Notes: generated from the sequence alone by a model not told the origin. Shown: positions 38,384 to 50,608, counted from the first letter of the stretch. The stretch: DNA of 64,000 nucleotides from Herbaspirillum seropedicae (GCF_001040945.1 NZ_CP011930.1:1364001-1428000), one strand, 5' to 3'. Translations and numbers: made by a program.

Positions 38384-39241
38384 ATGAACGCATCCATCGA
38401 CCTCAACGACATCGACTATGAACGCCGCTTCGGCGGCGTGGCCCGCCTGTACGGCGCCGCCGCCCTGCAACGCTTCCGCCAGGCGCGGGTGTGCGTGGTC
38501 GGGGTCGGGGGCGTGGGCTCGTGGATCGTCGAAGCGCTGGCGCGCAGCGCCATCGGCCACCTGACCCTGGTCGACCTGGACAACCTGGCCGAATCCAACG
38601 TCAACCGCCAGATCCATGCCTTGACGACCACCTTGGGCCAGGCCAAGGTCACGGCCCTGCATGAGCGTATCCGGCAGATCAATCCCACCTGCGTGGTCAC
38701 CGAGGTGGAGGATTTCGTCGATCCCGACAATGTGGAAAAGATGCTGGGAGGCGAGCGTTTCGATTACGTCATCGACGCCATCGACAACGTCCCGGCCAAG
38801 GTCGCCATGATCGCCTGGTGCCGCAAGAACGGCATGCCCATGGTCACCATCGGCAGCGCGGGCGGGCAGATCGACCCGACCCAGATCGAGATCCGCGACC
38901 TCTGCCGCACCGAGCAGGAACCGCTCTTGGCCAAGGTGCGCAAGCGCCTGCGCGCACAGCATGGCTTCCCGCGCGGGACCAAGAACAAGTTCCATATCGA
39001 CGCCGTGTTCTCCACCGAGCCGCTGCGCTTTCCGGAACTGGCCGAGGGCGAGGCCTGCGAGATCGCCCCGGCGGAAGACATAGATGTCGGCGAAGACGCT
39101 GCCGACAGCACCCAGGCCGGCGTGACCGGCCTGAACTGCGCCGGTTTCGGTTCGGCCATGGTGGTGACGGCCAGCTTCGGCCTGGTGGCCGCTGCGCACG
39201 TCCTCAAGAAACTGGCCGAGCAGGCTGCTGCCCAGCCTTGA
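38384..39241 (+). CDS. tcdA: tRNA threonylcarbamoyladenosine dehydratase
   Basis: A 285-residue E1-like (ThiF/MoeB) enzyme that cyclises t6A37 to ct6A in tRNAs. It opens DYERRFGGVARLYGAAALQRF, has the nucleotide motif VVGVGGVGSW, NRQIHAL, and DAIDNVPAKVAMIAWCRKNG with the family's conserved Cys. It is preceded by the secF terminator; the downstream gene is convergent with 12 bases between stops. Confidence 0.92.
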   Translation: MNASIDLNDIDYERRFGGVARLYGAAALQRFRQARVCVVGVGGVGSWIVEALARSAIGHLTLVDLDNLAESNVNRQIHALTTTLGQAKVTALHERIRQINPTCVVTEVEDFVDPDNVEKMLGGERFDYVIDAIDNVPAKVAMIAWCRKNGMPMVTIGSAGGQIDPTQIEIRDLCRTEQEPLLAKVRKRLRAQHGFPRGTKNKFHIDAVFSTEPLRFPELAEGEACEIAPAEDIDVGEDAADSTQAGVTGLNCAGFGSAMVVTASFGLVAAAHVLKKLAEQAAAQP

Positions 39242-39253
39242 GCAGACGCTGGT

Positions 39254-40192
39254 TCAGTGGCCGCCGCCCTCATCGATGCGGTGCGCCGACACGCACAGCA
39301 GCACGCTGGCGGTGACCAGCACCATGGCGGCGATCTCCAGCAGGGTGGGCCAGCGCTGTTCCCACAGGAAGCCATAGAGCAGGGCGAACAGGGTTTCGAA
39401 GAGAATCATCTGGCCGATCATGGTCAGTGGCAGCAGGCGGCTGGCCTTGTTCCAGCAGGCATTGCCAAACAGCGAGGCGCAGATCGCCACGCCAGCCGAC
39501 ACCGCCGCGAAATGCAGCCAGTCGTGGCCCGGATGAGGCTGCAGCATGACCGTAAAGGCCGGTACGGCCACGAACAGCGAGAGCAGGCCCGTCACCACGC
39601 CGATCAGCAGATTCCAGTCATGCGCCGAGATGTGGTGCAGGCGCGCCAGCCAGCGGCTGTTGCCCACCGCATAGGTGGTCCATGAGATGAGCGCGGCCAG
39701 CGCGCAGAAGAATCCGATCACGCTATCCCTGGCTTGGCCCGCTGCCGACACAGAGAGCGATTGCCAGGCCACGCAGGCAATCCCGGCCAGCCCCAGCGCC
39801 AGCGACGGCACCAGCTTGCGCAGCGGGACTGCGCCTTCGCCCCGGCTGCCGATGATGCTCACCGCCACCGGCAGGAAGCCGATCACCAGCGAGGTCATGG
39901 CCATGCCGCCCAGTTGCACCGCGCTGGCCAGGAAGACGTAATACACCACATTGCCCAACAGGCTCAGCCACACCAGGGCACGCCACTCGTCCCGCCCCAG
40001 GTGCGGCAGCAGCCGGCGCAGGCGCGGTGCGATCAGCACGCCAGCGAAGAGGCCGTAGGCCAGGTAGCGCCCGGCGGTGAGTTGCCAGGGCGAGAAGCTG
40101 CGGGTCAGTTCAGGTGCAAGGAACACCAGGCCCCAGGCAGCGCCAGCCAGGGCGCTGTAGAGGATGCCTTGCAAGATCATGGGGGAACTCAT
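39254..40192 (-). CDS. EamA/DMT-family transporter
   Basis: A 312-residue inner-membrane protein with ten hydrophobic segments in two EamA repeats (first with AGAAWGLVFLAPELTRSF and LTAGRYLAYG, second with FCALAALISWTTYAVGN). The drug/metabolite superfamily typically exports amino acids or metabolites. The substrate cannot be read from the sequence. No regulator gene is adjacent. Confidence 0.85.
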   Translation of the reverse strand: MSSPMILQGILYSALAGAAWGLVFLAPELTRSFSPWQLTAGRYLAYGLFAGVLIAPRLRRLLPHLGRDEWRALVWLSLLGNVVYYVFLASAVQLGGMAMTSLVIGFLPVAVSIIGSRGEGAVPLRKLVPSLALGLAGIACVAWQSLSVSAAGQARDSVIGFFCALAALISWTTYAVGNSRWLARLHHISAHDWNLLIGVVTGLLSLFVAVPAFTVMLQPHPGHDWLHFAAVSAGVAICASLFGNACWNKASRLLPLTMIGQMILFETLFALLYGFLWEQRWPTLLEIAAMVLVTASVLLCVSAHRIDEGGGH

Positions 40193-40402
40193 CGGGGAGG
40201 GCCGGACAGCACCGGTCGCAATACTGGAAAGCGCGCAGTATGCCGCAGCATGCGCGGCCCGGCTTGTTGCAGGCTACGGAAATGTTGATCGACGCTACGG
40301 CGATGCGCCCATGCCGGCGGCGCTTGTCTGGGCGCCAACAGCAACGCCGGCACTGGGCCGGCGTCGTGTCTTTCGCTGCGCCAAGGACGGCGCCAGTGCA
40401 GG

Positions 40403-40963
40403 TCAGATGACGGTGCCGAACAGGCCCGCACCGATGAAGGCCAGCGCGACCACGCCGATGCCCATGGAGAGATAGGCCAGCACCGCCACGCCGGTGATGA
40501 TGGTGGCCGAGGCCAGGACGATGGCCACTTGCAGCATGCCGGCGGCCATTTCCATCTTCTCGTACTTTTCCATATAGGCGTGGGCTTCGTGTTCCGCCTC
40601 GCGCGCCTTGTGGGCCAGCTCCTTCTTGCCTTCGCCGGACTTCTCGTCGCTGTCGTAGTGGGCGATGGCGTCGTCGAGCTTGGCGATGGCCGCATTGACG
40701 CGCTCATCCTTGGGGTTGCCCAGCAGGGTCAGCTGGGTCTTGGCCAGCTGCGCCGCATTGCCGCGCACCGACTTGGCCTGGAAGAAGGACCACAGGTTGG
40801 CCGCTTCCTGATGCTTCAGGATGACTTCGGTCTGGTAGGACTTGGACAGGGTTTCGGTGATCGCCAGCACCAGCGCCAGGATGGCGATGAGCAGGGCGAG
40901 CTTCTTGTTGCCGGAAGCGTGGGCATGCTCGGCGTGTTCCAGGTTTTCGGTGGTTTCCGTCAT
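40403..40963 (-). CDS. DUF4337-family membrane protein
   Basis: A 186-residue protein. A His/Glu-rich N-terminus precedes a membrane helix (about 21-40), a central charged coiled coil (60-140, containing SVRGNAAQLAKTQLTLL) and two C-terminal helices (about 143-183). The helix-coil-helix-helix layout and the YQTEVILKHQEAANLWSFFQAKS segment fit DUF4337. Function is unknown. It is monocistronic; 40193-40402 holds only a GC-rich hairpin (40344-40364). Confidence 0.8.
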   Translation of the reverse strand: MTETTENLEHAEHAHASGNKKLALLIAILALVLAITETLSKSYQTEVILKHQEAANLWSFFQAKSVRGNAAQLAKTQLTLLGNPKDERVNAAIAKLDDAIAHYDSDEKSGEGKKELAHKAREAEHEAHAYMEKYEKMEMAAGMLQVAIVLASATIITGVAVLAYLSMGIGVVALAFIGAGLFGTVI

Positions 40964-43759
<2,796 letters not shown>

Positions 43760-43798
43760 GCTCAGGCAGGGCTTGAAGCTTGAGTGAAGCAGTAGCAG

Positions 43799-43826
43799 AC
43801 GGCGGACCGCGAGGTCCGCCGTTTTT
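43799..43826 (+). terminator. Terminator after katG
   Basis: Perfect 10-bp stem ACGGCGGACC/GGTCCGCCGT with GCGA loop, then five T. Confidence 0.92.
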
Positions 43827-43934
43827 GCTTGGGCGGCAGGATCGATGCCGGCTGATGTCATCGGCGTGTCACGGGACAGACGCTATAGTGGCCGGCTTGA
43901 ATCCTGTCTTCATCATTGATACGCGAGGCGCTTC

Positions 43935-44513
43935 ATGGCCCTGAGCCTGGACGATGTGGCGGTGCTGTTTGCACGGCATGGTCATACCCAATACGCCGGT
44001 GAGCCGGTCACCCAGCTGGAGCACGCGCTGCAGACGGCCTTGCTGGCCGAGCAGCAGGGCGCATCGGCCAGTCTGATCGTGGCCAGCCTGCTGCACGACC
44101 TGGGGCATATGCTGGAAGACCTGGGCGATACGCCCACGCTGTCGGGTGTGGATGACTTGCACCAGTGGCGCATCCAGCCTTTCCTGCGCGGCCTGTTCGG
44201 CGACGAGGTGCTGGCGCCCATTGCCCTGCACGTCGATGCCAAGCGCTATCTTTGCGCCACCGATCCGGGCTACTTCGGCGCCTTGTCGGCGGATTCGGTG
44301 CGCAGCCTTGCCTTGCAGGGCGGGATCTTCGACGTCGAACAGGCGGCTGCTTTCATCGACCGGCCCTATGCCCGTGACGCGGTACGTTTGCGGCGCTGGG
44401 ACGACCAGGCCAAGACAGCGGGCCTGGCCACGCCGGACTATCAGCACTTTTCCCAATACTTCCGGCACTGCCTATGCCCAGCCAGTGGTGCGGCGGCAGC
44501 TCACTCCAGATAA
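43935..44513 (+). CDS. PhnZ-like HD-domain oxygenase
   Basis: A 192-residue HD-fold protein. Residues expected for the mixed-valent di-iron oxygenase PhnZ are present: lid pair Tyr20/Glu23 (QYAGE), His30, His54-Asp55 (LLHDLGHMLED), His76 and His99 (ALHVDAKRYLCA). PhnZ cleaves 2-amino-1-hydroxyethylphosphonate to glycine and phosphate. No phnY or phosphonate transporter is nearby, so the substrate here is uncertain. The Tyr/Glu pair argues against a simple phosphohydrolase. The 3' end overlaps the convergent AraC gene by 13 bases. Confidence 0.8.
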   Translation: MALSLDDVAVLFARHGHTQYAGEPVTQLEHALQTALLAEQQGASASLIVASLLHDLGHMLEDLGDTPTLSGVDDLHQWRIQPFLRGLFGDEVLAPIALHVDAKRYLCATDPGYFGALSADSVRSLALQGGIFDVEQAAAFIDRPYARDAVRLRRWDDQAKTAGLATPDYQHFSQYFRHCLCPASGAAAAHSR

Positions 44514-45268
44514 TTCTTGCGATAGGACGCCGGCGTCACGCCGCGCAGTCTGCGCATGGCGTGCGTGAGCGCGCTCTGGTCGGCGTAGCCGCAGCGCTGC
44601 GCCACCTGGGCCAGCGGCAGGGCGCTGGTGCGCAGCAGCTGGCAGGCCTGGGCCATCCTGACCTCGGCCAGCCAGGCGCGGGGCGAGCTGTCCAGCTCGG
44701 CGCGGAACCACTCATGCAGGCGGCTGGGCGAAATCGCCGCCGCCTCGGCCATCTGCGCCACGGTCCAGGGATGGGCGACCTGCGCCTCTACCTGGGCCAT
44801 CATGCGGCGCAGCCGCGAGAGCGCCTGCGGGGTGCGCTGCGCCAGGGTATCGAGCAGCAGCGGCACCCAGTGCTGTAGCATAGCCGGACTGCTGCGGGCC
44901 TGCGCCAGTGAGACCGCCATGAATTCCACCAGCTTGCCCGCGGCCACCGACAAGGGCAGGAAGGGGCGTTGCGCCAGTTGTTCCAGCTGCAGCGCGTTCA
45001 CCGTCGCCGGCGCCAGGTCCAGCACCAGCGAACGGTTCTCGCCGCCAGCGCGGGTGGCGTGGCGCGCCCCCGGTTCGACGAAGGCCCCGGTGGCCGCGTC
45101 GGCCCGGCCCTCGCGCCCGCCGATGTCCAGCGCCAGATGGCCCGCCAGCGGCAGGACCAGTTGCGGGAAGTCATGGCGATGCGCCAGCGATTCGTCGCGG
45201 TAGCTGCGCAGGTGCAGCTGCGCCAGGGGAGGAGCGAGGTCAGGATGCGGCAGGCTCGGCAGGGACAT
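44501..45268 (-). CDS. AraC-family transcriptional regulator
   Basis: A 255-residue regulator. The N-terminal cupin-like sensor domain (about 18-90, with HRHDFPQLVLPLAGHLALDIGG) is followed by a C-terminal double helix-turn-helix (about 160-252, with SRLHEWFRAELDSSPRAWLAEVRM and VAQRCGYADQSALTHAMRRLRGVTPASYRK). It probably binds a small ligand. It overlaps the PhnZ-like gene tail to tail, so a direct operon link is absent. Targets are unknown. Confidence 0.9.
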   Translation of the reverse strand: MSLPSLPHPDLAPPLAQLHLRSYRDESLAHRHDFPQLVLPLAGHLALDIGGREGRADAATGAFVEPGARHATRAGGENRSLVLDLAPATVNALQLEQLAQRPFLPLSVAAGKLVEFMAVSLAQARSSPAMLQHWVPLLLDTLAQRTPQALSRLRRMMAQVEAQVAHPWTVAQMAEAAAISPSRLHEWFRAELDSSPRAWLAEVRMAQACQLLRTSALPLAQVAQRCGYADQSALTHAMRRLRGVTPASYRKNYLE

Positions 45269-45311
45269 GGCGCAGGCAGGGCAATCGGGATGCCGCCATG
45301 ATAGCCGAGTT

Positions 45312-47435
45312 CTACAGACGGATCTGGTCGAAGCTGGTGATCCGCTGGCGCGCCTCGCCCACCTGGGGCTGCTGGCCGGCGGCGATGGTGTCGGCTTGGC
45401 GCACCAGCTTGCCGAAGTCCAGCCCGGTCATCCGCTCCACCTCGGGGACGGCCACGCGCCAATGGTTCACCTCCACCGAGGGCAGCGCCTGCGGCGCACC
45501 CAGGCTGTGCCGACTCTCCGACAGCAGCGCCGATTGGTCCGCCACCAGGGCGACCGCCTTGAGCCCCTGCTTGCCCTTCCAGACCACGATCTTGAAGAAG
45601 GACGATGGGATCTGCACCTCGTCGGCCCACAGGTCGACCTGGTCATTGAACACCGGTCCCTGGAAGACGCACAGCCGCCCCTTGGTGCTGCTGGCCAGCA
45701 CGCCGTTTTCCAGGACATAGCGTTCCAGCCCCTGCCAGTAGACCGCGCTCTGGTTGAAGCGGAAATGCTGGGGCGAGCAGTTGGTGAAATGGAAGGTATC
45801 GGCATTGGCCCGCTCGGCCTCCTCGGGCGAGCCCCAGCTGGGATCGGAACGGCGCGTCAGATGACCGCGATCGAAGTAGTTCGACCAGGCGCCGTAGAAG
45901 TCCTGTTCCAACACCGCGCCGACGGGCACGCGCGGGTCGCGGAACCAGGCGTCACCTTCGGCGCCATTGACCCGGCCACTGCCGCGATCGACCTCCAGAT
46001 AGCGCGCACCATCGATATTGGTGGCGGTGAAGGCGGCCAGGCGGCGCGGCTTGAGCAGCTTGATGCTGAAGTGCTCGTACTTCAGTTCGCCGTCGCCGTG
46101 GACGGCATCCTCAGCCAGCAGGGGGACGATCTGCGCGGCCAGCGTACCGTCCGGTTGAGGCAGCGGCACCTGTACGCCGGCGATGAAGGCAGGATCGTAG
46201 CCGCTGCGCTTGCTGTAGTCCGGATCGATGCGCAGGGCTTCCTGGGCATGCGTGGGGCGGGGAGGGGAGAGCCGACGGGCCTGCGGTTGCGCGGGGACGG
46301 GAGTGGATGGCGCTGCCGGTGATGACGCCGCCGTCGCCGTTGCGCCGGCGACCCTTACCGTGATTTCCAGGGGGATCGTCAACGTGGCGGCCTGCGCGTC
46401 CACCCCGGTGCGGGCGTCCGCGCCGCTGTCATTGCCTGTGCTCATGCTGGTCTCCTCTCTCGTGTCGGAAGCGGCTGCCGACGGCCAGGCCACAGCGGTG
46501 GCTGGCGTAGCAGCAGTCTGGTAGCTGAGGGCTTCCTGCAGCAGCGGCCGGGCTGCCTCGGGCAAGGTCGGCAGACGTTGCAGCAGGTCGCGGTAGATGG
46601 CGCTGATGCGGATGCCCTCGTTGACCTTGCGCGGCGTGTCCTGCGCCGAGGCGGCGTCGCGATAGGGCTCGCCCCAGTGATGCAGGGCGACCAGTTGCCA
46701 GTCGTCATTGAAGACCGGCGAGCCGGACGAACCCTGTTCGGTATCGGTTTCATAGAGCAGCGTGTGCTCGGTGCGGGCGGTCACGGTATTGTTGCGGATG
46801 CTGATCATCTTCAGCCAGCCGCCGGGGTGCTGGATGATGTTGGCGTTCATGCCGATGACGTGCTTGTCGGGCTGGTCCGACAGGGGGCAGAAACCGAGCA
46901 TGTCGGCCGTGGCCGTTCCCGACTGGCGCTCACCCAGGGCGATGAGGGCATAGTCGAGCTGGTCACTGGCGGAAAACAGGGCCAGGCGCTGCGGCGCCAG
47001 CAGGAAGCTGGTGCTCGCCCGCGGCACGCCGCGTTCGTCCAGTTCGCGCAGGAAGCTCACGCGCGTGCCCCGCGCCGCAGCCAGGTCGGCGATCACGTGC
47101 TGGTTGGTCAGGAACAGGCGGGGACTGACCATGAAGCCGGTGGCGACCTCATTGACCTGGCCGCTGCTGACTTCGACATAGGCCACGGCGCGCGCCACCG
47201 CCGCGCCTTGCGCCAGGAAGCTGGCCCGCAGGAAATCCTCGGTATCGCCGATGATGGACTCAGGGCCGCCGCGCGCCCCCAGGTTGCGTTGCCGCAGGGC
47301 ATAGGCGCGGGCGCGTTCGCTGTCGGGCTCGGCAGTGCGCCACTGGCCGCAGGCGACCAGCTCGCGCACACGCTGGCGCTGGCTGGCCGTGTCGGCTACG
47401 CAGGCGCGGAAATCCTTCAGGGCTCGCTCATCCAT
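45312..47435 (-). CDS. Fused trypsin-like serine protease and NUC1 DNA/RNA nuclease
   Basis: A 707-residue protein; ATG 47435 follows TGGAGACGAA, better than an upstream in-frame ATG at 47483. The N-terminal part (about 85-290) is a chymotrypsin-fold peptidase with the full triad: His113 (LTNQHV), Asp161 (LDYAL) and Ser237 (GSSGSP). A low-complexity Ala/Pro/Ser linker (about 300-400) leads to a C-terminal DNA/RNA non-specific endonuclease domain (about 440-690) with DRGHLTRRSD (His525) and the TNCSPQHFRFNQS motif. No signal peptide or membrane helix is seen, so it appears cytoplasmic. It is a single-gene unit. A stress or defence role (protease-activated nuclease) is inference. Confidence 0.88.
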   Translation of the reverse strand: MDERALKDFRACVADTASQRQRVRELVACGQWRTAEPDSERARAYALRQRNLGARGGPESIIGDTEDFLRASFLAQGAAVARAVAYVEVSSGQVNEVATGFMVSPRLFLTNQHVIADLAAARGTRVSFLRELDERGVPRASTSFLLAPQRLALFSASDQLDYALIALGERQSGTATADMLGFCPLSDQPDKHVIGMNANIIQHPGGWLKMISIRNNTVTARTEHTLLYETDTEQGSSGSPVFNDDWQLVALHHWGEPYRDAASAQDTPRKVNEGIRISAIYRDLLQRLPTLPEAARPLLQEALSYQTAATPATAVAWPSAAASDTREETSMSTGNDSGADARTGVDAQAATLTIPLEITVRVAGATATAASSPAAPSTPVPAQPQARRLSPPRPTHAQEALRIDPDYSKRSGYDPAFIAGVQVPLPQPDGTLAAQIVPLLAEDAVHGDGELKYEHFSIKLLKPRRLAAFTATNIDGARYLEVDRGSGRVNGAEGDAWFRDPRVPVGAVLEQDFYGAWSNYFDRGHLTRRSDPSWGSPEEAERANADTFHFTNCSPQHFRFNQSAVYWQGLERYVLENGVLASSTKGRLCVFQGPVFNDQVDLWADEVQIPSSFFKIVVWKGKQGLKAVALVADQSALLSESRHSLGAPQALPSVEVNHWRVAVPEVERMTGLDFGKLVRQADTIAAGQQPQVGEARQRITSFDQIRL

Positions 47436-47544
47436 TTCGTCTCCAGAGACCGGCTTGGGGCGGGATGACCTTATGCCCTTCATATGACATCGGCATGACG
47501 TGAAGACGTCAATTTGTCGCCAAATGTAAGCGCAGGTGAGAGCA

Positions 47545-47579
47545 CAAAAAAAGCCGCCCCGGTCTGCACCGGGGCGGCT
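47545..47579 (-). terminator. Terminator after the 3-hydroxybutyrate dehydrogenase gene
   Basis: Minus-strand 11-bp perfect GC-rich stem (47579-47569 with 47562-47552) followed by a run of seven T. Confidence 0.92.
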
Positions 47580-47617
47580 GTACGCGTTGCGACTATGGTT
47601 GTCGCAGCGGGCGCGGC

Positions 47618-48400
47618 TTACTGCATATGCCAGCCGTGGCTGACCACCACCGACTGGCCGGTCAGAGCATTGGTCGGGAAGGCCGCCAGGAAGACGGCGG
47701 TTTGGGCCACGTCCTGGGTGGTGGTGAATTCGCCATCGACGGTGTCCTTGAGCATGATCTTCTTGATCACGTCTTCTTCGCTGATACCGAATTCCTTGGC
47801 CTGCTCGGGAATCTGCTTTTCCACCAGCGGGGTGCGGACGAAGCCGGGGCAGATGACATTGGTGCGGATCTTGTCCTTGGCGCCTTCCTTGGCCACCGTC
47901 TTGGCCAGGCCCAGCAAGCCATGCTTGGCCGTGACATAGGGAGCCTTCAGCGGCGAGGCCAGGTGCGAGTGGACCGAGCCCATGTAGATGATGGAGCCGC
48001 CGCGGCCCTGCTTGATCATGGCCTTCATGGCCGCGCGGGTGGTCAGGAAGGCGCCGTCCAGGTGGATCGCCAGCATCTTGCGCCAGTTCTCCAGCGACAG
48101 TTCGGCCACCGGGCTGATGATCTGAATGCCGGCATTGCTGATCATGATGTCCAGCCCGCCGTAGGTGTTGACCGCATCGGCCACACCCTTGTCGACCTGG
48201 GTTTCATCGGTGACGTTCATGGCCACGGCCATGGCGGTGCCGCCTTCCTTGACGATTTCCTCGGCGGTGGCCTTGGCGGCTTCCAGGGCCAGGTCGGCGA
48301 TGACGACCTTGGCGCCCTGGCGGGCGTACTCGACGGCGATTTCCTTGCCGATGCCGCTGGCCGAACCGGTGATGAGAGCGACTTTATCCTTGAGTAGCAT
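47618..48400 (-). CDS. bdhA: D-3-hydroxybutyrate dehydrogenase
   Basis: A 260-residue NAD-dependent SDR that interconverts 3-hydroxybutyrate and acetoacetate during polyhydroxybutyrate turnover. It has GSASGIG (12-18), NAG (89-91), and catalytic Ser142, Tyr155 and Lys159 ([21 protein letters not shown]). The [14 protein letters not shown] and C-terminal [12 protein letters not shown] segments are typical of PHB-cycle dehydrogenases. It is monocistronic with its own terminator. PHB storage is common in this bacterial group. Confidence 0.92.
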   Translation of the reverse strand: MLLKDKVALITGSASGIGKEIAVEYARQGAKVVIADLALEAAKATAEEIVKEGGTAMAVAMNVTDETQVDKGVADAVNTYGGLDIMISNAGIQIISPVAELSLENWRKMLAIHLDGAFLTTRAAMKAMIKQGRGGSIIYMGSVHSHLASPLKAPYVTAKHGLLGLAKTVAKEGAKDKIRTNVICPGFVRTPLVEKQIPEQAKEFGISEEDVIKKIMLKDTVDGEFTTTQDVAQTAVFLAAFPTNALTGQSVVVSHGWHMQ

Positions 48401-48602
48401 GATCTTCCTTTATTTTCGTTTGACGGACATTGCAAAGCGTAGCCGCCACCCCTGCTAGCGCTTCTTGCGCTTGGTCAAGGGTGGCGGCCATCGATCCATG
48501 GTTCGATGAAACCCTCATCGAAAGATTCCTCGGGGTGCTGGCCCCGCTTTCCTGTACTCGTGCAACGCCGTATCTCCTGATGGAGCGTCTCCGGGCGTGG
48601 CT

Positions 48603-48620
48603 TTGTCACGCCATTGTAAC
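48603..48620 (+). promoter_or_regulatory. Candidate Pho box upstream of the lipid-remodelling operon
   Basis: Two 7-base direct repeats, TTGTCAC and TTGTAAC, spaced four bases apart (11-base period) as in PhoB sites (CTGTCAT-N4-CTGTCAT). It lies 264 bases before the first start codon. The remainder of 48401-48883 contains no gene. Confidence 0.55.
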
Positions 48621-48883
48621 GCTGGGGCGCAGGTTGTTGCTGCGTCGCCAAAGTGACGGTAAAGGTCATGTTCGTGAAACATTCACTGGTTAGTCTGTGC
48701 AGCGTTATCCGGGGACATGGCCGTTTCCCGCGTTCCGGCGAGCAAGGTCTCGATTTGTTTCGGGGACGGCCCAGTTTTGAAGGAGAGCACAAGACAGGTC
48801 GGCAAGGTCCGGGGTAGCGTTTCCTGGCCGTGCCTGACGCCAACTGGCCGGCTCCTTCACTAAACCACCATAAAGGACCATGC

Positions 48884-49651
48884 ATGAGACTGCTTACCAT
48901 TCCTGCCGATGCCAACCCGAGTTTTTCCAAGCTGAGCTTGAGCCTCGCGAGCACCCCGGAAGAAGTGCGCGAAGTGCAGCGCCTGCGCTACAAGGTCTTC
49001 ATCGAAGCGATGAACCTGTCGGCGCTGGCCAACCCGGAAGGCCTGGACAAGGATGAGTTCGACGACTACTGCGACCACCTGATCGTACGCGACAGCAAGA
49101 CCCTCTCGGTGGTCGGCACCTATCGCGTGTTGAGCCCGCACGGCGCGCGCCGCATGGGCAAGTTCTACTCGGAACAGGAATTCGATCTCTCGCGCCTGGA
49201 CAACATCCGCGGCGTCATCGCCGAAGCCGGCCGCGCCTGCATCCATCCCGACTACCGCAGCGGCGGCGTGATCATGATGCTGTGGGCCGGCCTGGCCGCC
49301 TACATGCGCAAGGAGCGCTGCGAATACCTGATGGGCTGCGCCAGCGTGAGCCTGGCCGATGGCGGCCACAACGCCGCCGCCCTGTACCACGCCTTCCGCG
49401 AAAAGAACATGGCGCCGCCCGACTACCGCGTCGCGCCGCTCTTGCCCTTCCCGCTGGAAGACCGCCAGACCGGCGTCGAACCGCAGATCCCGCCGCTGTT
49501 GCGCGGCTACCTGCGCAGCGGCGCCTGGGTGTGCGGCGAGCCGGCCTGGGATCCTGATTTCCACTCGGCCGACTTCTTCCTGCTGCTGCCGCTCTCCAAG
49601 CTCGACAGCCGCTACGCCCGCCACTACCTCAAGGATTCGAGGACTGCATGA
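48884..49651 (+). CDS. OlsB-like N-acyltransferase (ornithine lipid type)
   Basis: A 255-residue protein of the hemolysin/ornithine acyltransferase group in the GNAT superfamily. ATG 48884 follows AAAGGA; an upstream extension is unsupported. Typical segments are VQRLRYKVFIEAMN, DEFDDYCDHLIVRD, VGTYRVL, EAGRACIHPDYRSGGVIMMLWAGL and the C-terminal GYLRSGAWVCGEPAWDPDFHSADFFLLLPL. OlsB adds a 3-hydroxyacyl chain to ornithine, the first step to phosphorus-free ornithine lipid. No olsA is adjacent, so lyso-ornithine acylation must occur elsewhere if this role is right. It overlaps the next gene by four bases. Confidence 0.75.
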   Translation: MRLLTIPADANPSFSKLSLSLASTPEEVREVQRLRYKVFIEAMNLSALANPEGLDKDEFDDYCDHLIVRDSKTLSVVGTYRVLSPHGARRMGKFYSEQEFDLSRLDNIRGVIAEAGRACIHPDYRSGGVIMMLWAGLAAYMRKERCEYLMGCASVSLADGGHNAAALYHAFREKNMAPPDYRVAPLLPFPLEDRQTGVEPQIPPLLRGYLRSGAWVCGEPAWDPDFHSADFFLLLPLSKLDSRYARHYLKDSRTA

Positions 49652-50538
49652 AGCCACGCGAACAGTTCATGGAAAAAGCCCAGGGGCTGTTCGCCGACCT
49701 GGGCCCCGACCAAGACGCCGGTGACGAGGAAGCCAAGCGCGATCCGCTGCGCTTTCGCACCATCTGGATTTCCGATATCCACCTGGGCACCACCGGCTGC
49801 CAGGCCGAGCGCCTGCTCGAATTCCTGCGCGCCACCGAGTCCGATACGCTCTACCTGGTGGGCGACATCATCGACGGCTGGCAATTGAAGCGTCGCTGGT
49901 ACTGGGACCAGTCCCACAACAACGTGGTGCAGACCGTGCTGAAGAAGGCCAAGAAGGGCACCAACGTCATCTTCGTGCCCGGCAACCACGATGAAGTGAT
50001 CCGCCAGTTCATCGACCTCGACTTCGGCGGCATCAAGATCCGTGACGAGCTGGTGCACGTCACCGCAGAAGGCAAGCGCATGCTGGTGCTGCACGGCGAC
50101 CGCTTCGACGGGGTGATCGCCTGCGCCAAGTGGCTGGCCTATGTGGGCGACACGCTCTACACCATGATCCTGAAGTTCAACCAGTGGTTCAACAGCTGGC
50201 GCGCCCGTGCCGGCCTGCCTTACTGGTCGCTGTCGCAGTACCTGAAGTCCAAGGTCAAGAACGCAGTGAACTACATCAGCTCCTTCGAGGATGCGCTGGC
50301 CGATGAGGCGCGCAAGAAGGGCCTGGACGGCGTCATCTGCGGCCACATCCACAAGGCTGAAATCCGCGACATCGGCGGCGTCACCTACTGCAACGACGGC
50401 GACTGGGTCGAGAGCCTGTCGGCCCTGGTGGAAGAACCCAGCGGGCAGTTGCGGCTGGTCTCCTGGCAGGAAATCATGCAGCTCAAGCGCGCCGGCAAGG
50501 AAGCCCGCACGGCCGCCCGCGAACTGGCCACGGCCTGA
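49648..50538 (+). CDS. PlcP-like / LpxH-like metallophosphoesterase
   Basis: A 296-residue calcineurin-type phosphoesterase with metal-binding motifs SDIHLG, GDIIDGW, PGNHDE, LHGDRFD and GHIHKAE. It is usually annotated as UDP-2,3-diacylglucosamine diphosphatase, but its length and the segments GDIIDGWQLKRRWYWDQSHN and PYWSLSQYLKSKVKNAVNYI resemble PlcP of rhizobia, a phospholipase C that strips head groups from membrane phospholipids during phosphate starvation. Position between an OlsB-like and a glycosyltransferase gene supports PlcP. The ATGA overlap with the acyltransferase gene indicates coupling. Confidence 0.8.
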   Translation: MKPREQFMEKAQGLFADLGPDQDAGDEEAKRDPLRFRTIWISDIHLGTTGCQAERLLEFLRATESDTLYLVGDIIDGWQLKRRWYWDQSHNNVVQTVLKKAKKGTNVIFVPGNHDEVIRQFIDLDFGGIKIRDELVHVTAEGKRMLVLHGDRFDGVIACAKWLAYVGDTLYTMILKFNQWFNSWRARAGLPYWSLSQYLKSKVKNAVNYISSFEDALADEARKKGLDGVICGHIHKAEIRDIGGVTYCNDGDWVESLSALVEEPSGQLRLVSWQEIMQLKRAGKEARTAARELATA

Positions 50539-50608
50539 GCGCGATCAGGCCGGGCCAGGCCCGGCCGGCGGCGCAACCGTTTTATGTTTTATATCGTTTA
50601 AATTATTT

